This document shows, one piece after another, positions 42,881-53,511 of a stretch of 64,000 nt of DNA (positions are counted from its first letter, which is position 1; each line of letters opens with the position of its first letter). The position numbers were made by a program, and so were the translations under genes. This DNA is from Pyrenochaeta sp. MPI-SDFR-AT-0127. Lineage: Eukaryota > Ascomycota > Dothideomycetes > Pleosporales > Cucurbitariaceae. The stretch is taken from assembly GCA_020747015.1 (NCBI GenBank), contig JAGTJM010000003.1:682001-746000 (forward strand), read 5' to 3'. The notes below the pieces were generated by a model that ran no database searches, was not told where the DNA came from, and saw only the letters and a program-made list of their open reading frames with translations.

Positions 42881-44649
42881 GTGGGGAGGACCCGTGTCGT
42901 TGCGCGGTGCATTGCCTCGGTTGTGTGGAGACGGGGGGACTGACGGTAACTCGAACGGCGAAGCGGCGTAGATGGCTGACGGCACGATATCTCCGGACTG
43001 CAAAGGTAGGGAGGGCGGACGTGGATATGTCGACGACTTTTGTCTTCTAGTATCTGGACTAGTCCTGAGTCAATGTTAGCCGGGTCGTGAGAGATGTTGG
43101 CTCGCCTTCAAGATCTCGAAAGACATGCTCACGCGCGACGGTCCGATCAAAGAGGGCAAATTCGTGGCAGTCGCCGGCACTATCACAAATCATAGCACAG
43201 AAGGTCTTGCCAGAACATTGCAAGGTGAGTAAAGGATGCAACCATGCGGAACGGCGCGCGTGAAGAAAGCGTGTTCACCACCATCAAGAGGTTTGCAATT
43301 GCCTTGACATCAGTAGGCAGGCTCCCACATATGGTCCAGCAATTGTCTGCGAGCTAGCACATGGCCTCAGGTCTCGACGAAACGAGTATCGGGCGGCGCC
43401 CGGATCAAAGGTGGCGTTTCAGGATCAAGGAACAAACCCGGCACCCACATTGAGTATCGTGAAGATCAACAGAGAAGCCTGTGACTCATGGGGAACAAGT
43501 CCTCAAAGGCAGGGATGGCAAGATTACGCCCTCGAAGTCGCACAAAGGGTGCCCCTTTAGTGGGTTTGACCACGGCTAACACCCTATTAGCTACAGGAGT
43601 GGCAGAGATGAGGCTCTGCGACCACATGACATGATTTCCTCGACTGGAGGCGACAGATTTACCCCCGTCAATGACGTGCAAATGATCCGACATAGGACAG
43701 GTACTATGGTGGGGCCGGTCGTGAGGGCAAGCCAGCCTTCCCTTTCTTGATGCTGACAAAAGGTTATTTGAGGAAATGCACAAAATCTATGCATAATTCT
43801 TTGGGCGAGACCAAGGCACGGATCCGGGCCAGCGAGCAAGCGAAGAGAGGCGTCGGGACGGCACATAAGAATTAAAATTGGCCGCACCGCCATGGCTAGA
43901 AATAGCTGATAGCGATAAGCGGGTAATCTAAGCTAAAATCCCCAAACTTTCGAGATTGACCTGATCAGATGAGCAGAAACAACGAATCCTGATAATTCCT
44001 TACAGGTCGTGCGGATTTCGACAAGCAGCGAAAGTGGAATATCGGCCAAACGATGATCTTTGCATCCTTGCAGAAACGTCCTTCGGCACATGATAACCTC
44101 TTCCCGCGTATTTGCCATTGACCGGTGAAGCCCTGACTCGAGACCGGATAGCATGGCACCGTCGGTGGCGGAGTCTAGCTGCAGCTAGCGGTGAGAAGCT
44201 CAGGGTGTCGGAGACGATTTGTCTCGAGTTGTCTGGGGATGCGGGAGAGAAGGGGAGGAGACGGCTGGGGGGCTAGGGTTTCGCGGATTCGTCAATTGGC
44301 GGCGAATCCATGTTGAGGGTGCCCTTTGCGCTTCCTGTATCGAAGCAGCTTGCTTGGTAAACCGATCCATGTAAAGGGGATCTTTAAGCCAAGCTGGACA
44401 GCAGTTAGTGAGCCATACTTTTGAAGCTGGATTGCAAGCCCATACCTTTCACCTCTCGACGGTTGTAAGCTACGAGACGATCATGCGATTGGATAACGGC
44501 GCTCATGCTAGCTGACTTAGATCGTTCCCTTCCGATTCTTTCTTGAGAATTCCAGCATGGAAAAGTGTGAAGTTCGAGTGACGGAATGCTCAATGCATTA
44601 GCTACTGTAGAGATGCCTTTATACTCCCTACTAGCGGCTTTATACTGTC
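42881..44649. other. gene-poor island with short coding-like stretches
   Basis: At 43080-43222 (plus) a short frame reads FKISKDMLTRDGPIKEGKFV and VAVAGTITNHSTEGLARTL before a stop next to a GTGAGT donor-like site. It looks protein-like, but I cannot place it. Two TATAAAG-like boxes on the minus strand near 44619 and 44640 stand about 20 bp apart without a clear gene behind them. Confidence 0.3.
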
Positions 44650-45445
44650 ATGTCAAGACGTGAGCTGTCATTCCTTCAATCGTGCATCGCTACTGGGAAC
44701 TCTAGCATCCATGGGCATGGGGAGCGTGGCTTGCTGCACAGGCCAAACTGCGGTATGGCCATTCTCCCTCACGACTTGCTTCCTCTTAACAAGACCCTCA
44801 AGAATTTTGCGTCAGCTGAAGACAGGGTACAGGCGTTCGACGGTCTTCATGATTTGTTTGTACGGCACCAGCACTTCTGCGGTTTCGACCTTGGTCAAAA
44901 TGAGCTTTGTGCACCACTGAGCCTGTCCACCGTGGCCACCGGGCTAGTGGTATTAGCCCGTTCTAGTGCCTTCCATCATTTCCAAGGAGTGCCGTATGGA
45001 AGCAAAGTTAGGATTGTACGCTTGCTGAGAGTATACCAAATCGTTGTTCGATTGCTTGTCCTACTCCGGATAGACCTTTGTCGCAGCATCGTCATTGTAC
45101 AGCTGGCAAACGAGCGGACGAGTGACGATGCTCATCATGGAATATGACACTCTAGTGTTGCTTAGGGTGTGAGGCGTATTTTGGCTGTTGCGTGTGCGGT
45201 CACGTTGCCCGCAGTGCCGATCCAGACTAGCGTTCACTCAGCTCCTGGGGTGGCACTGTCATCATTTTCAGTTGCCTTGTTGCCTGCAGCAGAGTTAGTA
45301 AGGAAGATGTGCAAGAGCGCCTTGTGTGAAGTCCGCACTGACGTTGAGAGTGTCTTCAATACAGCGAGGCATGCCCGTCGACACCGCCGGAACAATCCTT
45401 GCAATTGCGCGCAGTGGCTTCATCTCGAAGATCTCACCGAGTGTT
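44650..45445 (-). pseudogene. possible decayed gene downstream of DUF6594-like d
   Basis: On the minus strand a frame overlapping the end of member d (from 45516) reads IDETLGEIFEMKPLRAIAR and TGMPRCIEDTLNVSADF to 45295. Further on (about 45137-44660) another frame reads MMSIVTRPLVCQLYNDDAAT, then SNNDLVYSQQAYNPNFASIR and LILTKVETAEVLVPYKQIM, with three or four stops in between. Composition is protein-like but broken. No family recognised. The plus-strand 165-codon frame at the same place (44650-45147) is more likely its shadow. Confidence 0.25.
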
Positions 45446-46590
45446 TCATCTATGTGGTTCGAAAAGAACGCTTGAGTTGAGCGACGTTGGAGTTGTCTGG
45501 GAATGCTGCTGGCCATCGTTCAAGAGAAGTGTGACCAACACCGCGCAAACTCTGTTGTCCGTTAGTAAAGATTCTAGAGAGAAGATCGCATTCTCAACGC
45601 ACGTTGCCAACATAGAAATGAAGTGCTGATTGCGGAACAGGATACTGCAGACAGTGATGATGCTGGCAATGGCAAAAATCCCTGCAACACTAGCCGCTTT
45701 GCCATTGCTGAAGTACAACGAAGTTACGGCTGCGTAGACGAGAAGGGAAGTCACAAAGTTCCCCAGTACCAAAGACACCACGTCGAATACTCGGCTACTG
45801 AAGTCATACTGGCGAAGTGGTTCTGGGCGTTTCTTGGAACAGAAGAAGAGCGACCAGAGCCATGATAGTAGCTGTGGCGCCCAGAGGAGGAACTTGTTCC
45901 TAAGAAATCGTCCGACTGCATTTGGGTTTGATCGTCCTACAACTTGAATCATATCAGAGGCGTGATCTTGAGGGGCTTTTACAGAACCCCAGGCTGAGGC
46001 ATCGACCCCAGTAAGGGGATGAGCGAATCCAACCGGCCGGTTTAGGACCCATTGAATGGTGCGGAGCTCCGTTACATCGTAGCCTTTGTTGCCGAGATGA
46101 TCAAATCGAAGCAAAGCTTCTTCTAAGTATAGTCAACTCACGTACGGCTATGCCAGCATTCGCATCCAATCTTACCGTACTCCTTCATTTCTTTCTTCAG
46201 TGTCTCGTACAATTCCCACTGTTCGAGAACGTCCTGCGTAGGAGGTGTGCTATCGGGACGAGCATCCTGGAAACGAGCATTTTGGAGACGAGCAAAGTCG
46301 CGACAGAAGTTGTTTCGGTCTAGGTCGACACTGTTGGCATCTCTTGCTTCTGATTTAAGAAGTTCCTTCTCCAATGTGATCAGATGATGCTGGCGGTAAA
46401 GTAATAGACGAACTGCAAGAGCAGAGAACCTTCGAAGATGCAGGTATCTGGAACATTGCGAGAAGAAGTGAGCCAGTGTGGGGTAGCCTTCGGTGTATGA
46501 TCGGGCGTCATCCCCCAGGTTGCTCGGAGCTAGATGTTCCGCGGCTACCGGGAGCTGGTGGGTCGAATGATTGGCCAGAGGTATCGCCAT
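45446..46590 (-). CDS. DUF6594-like membrane protein, member d
   Basis: Exons 46590-46176, 46122-45603 and 45551-45446 give 346 residues. The best family match of the four: EGYPTLAHFFSQCSRYLHLR, RRFSALAVRLLLYRQHHLIT and LEKELLKSEARD. Intron 1 (donor GTAAGA, acceptor CTTAG) is phase 1 after MKEY; exon 2 starts EEALLRFDHLGNKG. Then QYDFSSRVFDVVSLVLG and membrane segments FVTSLLVYAAVTSLYF and AASVAGIFAIASIITVCSIL. Intron 2 (45602-45552, donor GTGCGT, branch TACTAAC, acceptor ACAG) interrupts the last segment (FISMLAT-VCAVLVTLLL) at the position and phase seen in member a; it is 51 nt and stop-free. The start is the ATG at 46590, after which the protein begins MAIPLANHSTHQL. The tail (NDGQQHSQTTPTS) is longer than in relatives. 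Confidence 0.75.
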
Positions 46591-49387
46591 TGAATTGGTG
46601 CTTTCCTTTGCAGACAGAGCGATAAGCAAACAATAACGACGGGTATTGAAAGTTATATGCGAAGCAAAAGCGAACAGATGAAGCTGAAGGTTCGGCGTAT
46701 GGATTTTCAGTCGAGGGAATGGTAGCGATGGCGTATTATCGAATCGAATCGAGCTGCGGTCGATACCTTCTGGCCGATTGAAATAAGATGAATTCCACAA
46801 CAATGTCAAGATAATCTAGAGTGGCATCCAGAAAGAGAAAAGTTGGAAGTTGCAGTTGGTTTGGCAGCATAATGGCGAATTCCAGATGGGTATAAGTACA
46901 TTTTCAACCATAAGTATGATCCCTATTACCGGAGAAGGCGAATCCTCTGCCGGTGCAGCCGCTTTGAATCTCGGAATCCAAAAAGACTAAATTTGTACAA
47001 GCTCGAAACTCTGCAGTCGCAAATATTCGGTTCCTGGTTGGCCACTGGTGAGGGTGAGGATCTGACTCGCGCTTATTGCGAATTATTTTCTGGACAATGG
47101 AGCAAACTGACATTTGCTGGCCGGGCACCGAAGCTTCAAGTGCGGGGGCAGACGCCAATGCAGCTGCAGTGGAGCTCAAAAGGGGGGGTTGCGACACAAG
47201 TTCAGTGGGCAGAACCAGCAACGTGCATTAGAAGGGGCGATAGAACAGCCATCTCGATCGAATCACAACAGAAACATGTCGCACAGCATGCACGTCAGCA
47301 TATGCTGGGAATGGAAGCGCTAGCAAGGGCGACTTGCTGAACATCTCCAGTTCGCAGCCCTCGAATGTGTTGCGACCGACAAGGCTGATGTGTGGTTGCG
47401 ATAGGCGGACCGAGTTCCCTTCACAGGTTTCCAAAGATAAAGACAGTCCCTATGGTTGAATGACGATGGAAAGGCGCTTCAGCCTACCATAGAGTATGAG
47501 GTTCATATTTGAAGCAAGGGAGCACCTATGCGATAGGCAGTTTAAGCTGGTATGAGAGAGTAAGAATGATGAAGATTTACTGCTCTAGGATGTAAGATAT
47601 TGATGGGCTATGGGAGGATATTGATCATGCTTCAGCCCCCCGAAGCGCTGCCCAAAATATAGTTGGGCTTCTCCTGGCTAGAAAAAGAAAAATAACGCAA
47701 CACACGGAGCATTCCTGCACAAAAGATTATTCCTCAAAAGGGGATTGCTTGACCTTCGCAGGTGAGATGAAAGACAAGACGATCTTGAAGTAGGTGGACC
47801 AGAAGAAGTGAAGTTGACTTTAAGTTGGGTAGGTGAGCCTGGCGTCCTCCCCTGAGTCGAAACGATCGCTACACCGAACGCAGCTAGGGTACCATACTGC
47901 GCTCACCGCTGGCGTACAGTGCGCCATAGCATGATCCAGTCATGTTCACTGCATCCAGGCGCGTATGAGCGGCCTTTCAGTGGTCTGCTAAACGAGTGTA
48001 TTAGGCCCAATAAACCGAATAAGGAACGGCGGTAACGATACCATAACTTAGGGGTATTTTGTCCCCTGAAAACGTCTCTGATCCGTTCTCTGGTGAAATT
48101 AACCTTTGGCAGTCCTCAATTTCATATTCGGGTTCCGCTTACTCAGAATTGCTGTTGCAAGTGGCCTAAGCATGATCGAAGCTACTTTAGATACATCTTT
48201 GAGTACAGAAAGCGATGATGGCTATAGGCGCTCCATCCTCAAGCTCCCTCTAAGAACATCATGGTAGCACATATTATGCGAATCTATCGGTCAACGTATC
48301 TCAAGTATACAAGACATTTCCAAAAGCAACGCCGACACAATCAGCATCACTCAGTAGCTAAGTTCGCTGTACAAGCGCTTTGGAAGTCAGGGCATTCCGA
48401 CCATACAACCACTGTATCAACACTCATCGTCCATTGCGAGAATTTTTCATTCCCTTTCTTCCGCGCGTTTAGCGCGGCAGGCACACCATACCAGATCCAC
48501 CAGTCACACCCACCACCATGGACTCCCCATGACCCATCGCACTGCAACGCAACGATGCCATGCAGAACCTTCACCGTTCACTGCATGCTGGGCACGTTGA
48601 TTCACTGGGCAGCTGTTGTGCGCCATGTCCCGATTCAAGGGTCACGATCAAGTTTTGTGCATTAGAGTAATATCCATGGGAACCCTAGCTGACGATGCTC
48701 TAGAATATTGAATGATGTTAGGGTGTGCTGACCCCGCAGACGGTGATGATGCGCATGAGGTGATGATCACATGTTCGACGAACGGAGAAGAGTTCGCGAG
48801 TGATATAGGTAATGGTGGTGGAAGGGATGGAGTGAACATTGGCCGCACTGAAACTTTATTGAAAATTTACCTCGGGCCTCAATAAATGGTGGAGACACAT
48901 GAAGACGCGAAGCACCTTTGGCACGACGTGTTCGATCGAAGTCTCTGAAGTTGATTTGCCATTTGATCGCCTTATGCTGATACTACTATGTTCGTGAACC
49001 TATGTTTACTGTGCTCAGCGAGGCGATCCTCAAAACCCTATGTAGTGCACCACATTCTGTCTGCTATAGCTGCCAGTCGCACAACCTTGTCGACGCGTAC
49101 TTCCAAGGGTCCAGAACATTGGGCGCAGATGATATCGTACCGGTATACGACTTGGCGCGAACGGGGACCACGAGGATCGCCACGGCTGTCTTATCAGCCC
49201 TATAGCACGCCTCCATTTGAAGTCTTGATATCATGGTCATGCATTTGGAGTATCCTCTTCAATAGTTCCCGCACTCCACCCTGGACCTTGAAGTTCTTCT
49301 CGCCCCTCTTACCCTTTTCGGAATATCACGGGTGTAATGAGTATAGCTCTGGTACATGATGCACTCGTATGAGCAGATCATCACCAA
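46591..49387. other. intergenic, end of gene-poor island
   Basis: About 2.8 kb. A TATAA on the minus strand near 46653 may serve member d. Frames at 46993-47340, 48261-48665 and 48988-49359 show no family signature. Confidence 0.35.
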
Positions 49388-50214
49388 TCAGTAACCTCCT
49401 CTTCCTCTACCACGTCCCCTGCCTCCTCGCTTCTTCCGATCACCCCAATTGCCTCTGAAGCCACGTCCGCCACCCTGGTGTCCATTCCTTTCGTCTCGTT
49501 CGCGCTCCTCCTCTTCTCTCCTCAGCATCTCCCGTTCTCGCTCTGCGCGCTCAGCCTCTAGCTCTTCAGGGCTCTTCTCTACACGCACTTCTGGCTTCTT
49601 CAGGTCCGTGGGAAATCTAGGGTGTGCTCCATACTTGCACCCTTTACCCTCAGGACAGAAGCCAACCAAATAAAACTGGCACAACCGCTCCTTTTTATTA
49701 TGCTTAAGTGCGCAGTGTGGACCGAGAGGGCAGAAGCCGCGGTCATAATGCGGGCATGATGGGCGCTTGGCTTCAGGATCGATATGCAGGTAGAGGCAGT
49801 CGTCGCCGTTGGAGCAAGTCTGGGTTCGGGCGTAGTAAGAGCATTCCGGCATTCGGCGCAGATTATATTCGTGTAGAAACTCGCAGGTTTCGCCTTTTTT
49901 GCATAAGCCGCGCAGCCAGTGCTTGCAGACGAGACTGGCGAACCTGGTTAGCTGGCTATAGTAATGTAAATGTCTGATCAGCTGGCCACATACTTATTGT
50001 AGGATGACGAGACATGATGCTTATTCGGACACCGATTGCCCTCAGGGCAATGACCTTGAATGTAGGCTTTGCATGACGGCCGCTCAGGATTAAGGCCAAA
50101 ACGGTATTCTCGTCGTAGGAAATCGCTGAAGTTGAAGGTATAGGTCGGCTGTCCAGACTCCTCCAGCTTCTGGTCAGGTACAGCTACACTTTCTGGGGTC
50201 AGAACCTCGGTCAT
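49388..50214 (-). CDS. yth1: Yth1/CPSF30 CCCH zinc-finger mRNA 3'-end processing factor
   Basis: Exons 50214-49994 and 49943-49388 give 258 residues; the intron (donor GTATGT, CTAAC branch, acceptor ACCAG) joins SYNK to FASLVCKHW. Yth1 is the CPF/CPSF subunit that contacts the polyadenylation signal region and Fip1 in the nucleus. Five CCCH fingers are visible: CKAYIQGHCPEGNRCPNKH, CKHWLRGLCKKGETCEFLH, CSYYARTQTCSNGDDCLYLH, CPHYDRGFCPLGPHCALKH and CQFYLVGFCPEGKGC then KYGAH (Cx4H in the last). The N-terminal TYTFNFSDFLRREYRFGLNP is the conserved lead-in. The C-terminus is a charged coiled region (EELEAERAEREREML) followed by an RGG-rich tail. Length is slightly above yeast Yth1 because of that tail. 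Confidence 0.95.
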
Positions 50215-51720
50215 GCTGGCGTATGGAACGTGTGCATTCGGTGAGCTAAGATCAAAGAGCTACGCGATGACGACTCCTATATCGCGATCCAAATACCGTG
50301 CATGAACAGGACTGTTCCGGCGTCAGAATTCGAGACACTGTGGCGCGCAGGACGCTGTATGCAGATTTAATGGAGCTGCTCACGATCAAAGACGATGTGA
50401 TAGCGCGCATAATTCATCCATATCGGGAAGCACACGTGATACTAAGACACGCGTTTTATCTCACCGAGCGTTGATCGCCTTTGCCTGCCACGCCCATGAA
50501 TATCCTGCACCTCTAATGCACATCATCTCGCGCACTGCGGCCACACCTTGCTGATCCTGGACTTGCCGAGGACATTTGAGTTCCATACGTCCCGCCCAGC
50601 CGATATTTGTGGCTGACGTACACGGTGTATGATGCTGGGACAACTTAAACTCGCATTTTACGGGCCGTCTTAACGCCTCTTTCTGGAAAGAGCCCTTAGC
50701 AACACACGCATTTCCGGTGAAACCTCATGCCCTCACCTTGGAGTTTCTCTCTCGCTGCCAGTCTCCGCAATCGCTCAACAAGTTTCTTGGCGAGGACTCT
50801 GCTTGGCCATTGCCCATTTCCACGGAACGTCTATCCGGAAATCGGTCCCTGGCTGTTCAACCAATGGTGCCAACCTAGTGCTGGCTTATTACTGTTTGCT
50901 TCCATGCGAACGCATTGAGGACTACGTCTGCACTCAGCATGAATTGTTTTCAGGTTGCATGACCATAACCCACCATGTCCCTGCCCTGGTCGTCTGAATA
51001 CAGAAAAGTTCAGCCACTTTGTAAAAGTATCAACCTATCGTGGTAGCGTACTCGGGATCTTCCCAGCTAGTCTCCGCTGGTCAGCCGTGAAGATCATGAG
51101 GAGCTGCCATATCAGCCCACGCGAACCACATATGCTCAATGTGATCAATGCTTTTGGTGAGAAGACGAAGGCGAGTTATGCAATGGCTTTCTCGATCGGT
51201 ATCTCAAGCCTCTTTCCCTTTGGTCCATTGTCAAGACCATGGTGAGAACGGGAGCATCCATGGCCGTTCCCGCATAAGAAGGCTTGCCTGTGCTGAGAGA
51301 AGTACGCAACCTGTCGACCTCTATGGCGATCGTCAGGCATTACATCACCTATCGCTTTACTGTCATTGTCGACTGCTTGGATATATATCTGTGTGTGCAC
51401 AGCTGGAGCACTTTTTGCTGTCGCGTTCAAACCAATAGCGAATTGTACACCATTGTTGGTCCCCATTCAGCTTCACCCGCGTTACACAACAACCAGAATA
51501 TATAGCAAATCGCTGCAGTGCTACCAGACTCGTACTTGTCTGGCACCTCACGCTGCGTAGAGGCATACAAGGGCCACACCATAAATATATACCTCTCAGT
51601 AGGACTTCTGATTTTCTTCACACCCCAATCCTTCAAAAAATCAGCTACCGGACTCCACCTTCCTTGTGCTCTGACGTGCAGGACCGAGGACGCAGCTAGG
51701 TAGCTAGCTGACGACGACCG
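50215..51720. promoter_or_regulatory. divergent region between yth1 and chitinase
   Basis: 1.5 kb between divergent starts, containing both promoters. Short frames only (up to 96 codons at 51148-51438). A TATA-like ATAAATATAT lies near 51580, about 140 bp before the chitinase ATG. Confidence 0.35.
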
Positions 51721-53022
51721 ATGATGAGCCGAATCTACTTCAACCCCCCACCTCGTCACGACACCAACTTTTCGACACCACTGCAAGCAATGTATTGGAA
51801 CGGAGTTTACTACCCCAACTGGCGGATCTATCGTGACCAGCCACCCGTATCGTTGAACTACGATGTTATTTCGCATGTGTTCTATGCATTTGCTTGGTAC
51901 GTCCAATTTGATGAAACTATCATACTTTGCTGACAAATTGAAGGGTAAAGGAAGATGGTACTGTATATGTACGTGAGCATTCAGTCGAGTTGGTCACAGC
52001 TAATTGGCCTTGCAGCTCAGTGACGAATGGGCAGATGCACAAATTGATGTCCCCGGCGCTGACGACGTTCCTGCAACAAAGGGTTGCTTGAATTCTTTTG
52101 CACTACTTAAACGGAAGTACACGAGGCTTCGAGTAGTTCTGTCCGTTGGCGGTGGCGGGAAGGGCAGTGAGCCGTTCGCGGGAGTTGCTAGAGACCCAGC
52201 GTGCCGTGAACGATTCGCTCAATCAGCATTGGGGCTAGTACAGCAATTCGGAATCGACGGAATTGACAGTAAGCACCTGAGTCTTGCTGCTGCTGCTGCT
52301 GCTGCTGCTACTCATTTGTTATGCTAATTCAAATGCTAGTCGATTGGGAGCATCCTTCAGACCGAAGTCAGGGTGATGACTACATTGCCTTACTAGCCAT
52401 ACTACGTCAGTATTTGCCAGCCCCGCAGTACACTTTGTCTACGGCTCTTCCAGCCGGCGAATGGGCCCTCCAACACATCAACCTAGCGCATGCTTCGCAT
52501 TACCTTGACATGATCAACCTTATGGCGTACGACTACTCTGGCCCATGGGTCAGCAAGTGTGGTCACCAAGCTCAGCTCTTCACGCCACACATTCCGCACA
52601 GTCCCGAGGCTGCTATATCTTGCCACTCAGCTGTGTCGTACATGGTCGGGCAGGGTGTGCCACCGCAGAAAATTGTGATGGGAGTGCCTGCGTATGGACG
52701 TTCCTTCACGAACACGAGGGGAGTGGGTCACTCATTTTCTGGGCAGGCAGGGGAAGAAGGGACGTTTGAGTATCGTGACCTGCCGCGTCCTGGTGCGGAA
52801 GAGCATGTTGACGAGCAGCTTGGTGCAGCTTACTGCATTGGTGGAGATGGAGGATTCGTCACCTACGACGTGCCGTACACGGTCAGGATGAAGGCCAACT
52901 ACGTTCGACAGAACCAGCTGGGCGGGCTCTTCTATTGGACTGGCACAGGCGATGCTAGCTCCCTTACTCAGAAGGACCGTAGTCTCGTGTACAATGGGTT
53001 TCTGGGACTGTTCCCGCAGTAG
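51721..53022 (+). CDS. GH18 chitinase without signal peptide
   Basis: Exons 51721-51896, 51944-51968 (only 25 nt), 52016-52268 and 52340-53022 give 378 residues. GH18 enzymes hydrolyse beta-1,4-GlcNAc chains by substrate-assisted catalysis. Seen: GVYYPNWRIYRDQPP at the start of the barrel, SVGGGGKGSEPFAGVA (the SxGG motif), catalytic DGIDIDWE at about 148-155 with Glu155 as acid/base, and MAYDYSGPW, VMGVPAYGRSF and the C-terminal GGLFYWTGTGD, all as expected. The catalytic motif is split by intron 3 after DGID. There is no signal peptide or binding module; a second ATG at 51724 is equally possible. The missing leader suggests a cytoplasmic or non-classically exported enzyme, as known for some fungal GH18 groups. 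Confidence 0.92.
52285..52309 (+). repeat. TGC microsatellite in a chitinase intron
   Basis: Eight TGC units (25 nt) within the third intron (52269-52339) of the chitinase gene. Confidence 0.85.
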
Positions 53023-53511
53023 TCTTTGCAGGGAGACGTTTGTCTTGGTGTCAGTCCCTCTTAGCATCATTGGTAGGGATAGACGAGGGTTATCGGCATA
53101 CAAAAGTATCACGGCATAGCGACGGCACGGCATAGTATTTGAGCGTATTGTTCAACCAATCTTGCCCCTGCATCTGGCTGCTGCTGTGACTCGCATGAAG
53201 CTCCAAATAGCTTCCCTGGTGCACAGTGTAACTAGCGTGAAGCATGGGCCAGGATTGAGGCTCGAGACCCTAACGATGTGTCTTGCATTACGCATAACCT
53301 CACAACATTGCCAATATTATCAGTATCGCAAATACCATATTGCACAGTGCCAGCCGCCGCACCCCAACACCTTGCAACCACACGGTACTGCCTCTTGCGA
53401 CAAACCTGGCCGCGTACCGCGAGCGCACGCGGGCTAATGTGGGCCTCCGCTGGACTCTATGCCTACAACTTCCACCTCACTGGAATCTAGTACGCCGTCT
53501 TGGAGACAGCC
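53023..53511. other. intergenic spacer
   Basis: About 490 bp between chitinase and vps53 on the same strand; it presumably holds a terminator and the vps53 promoter. Confidence 0.4.

Noticed and set aside
44650..45147. Plus-strand 165-codon ATG frame
   Set aside because: No domain, start context or promoter support; the complementary strand is more protein-like, though broken.
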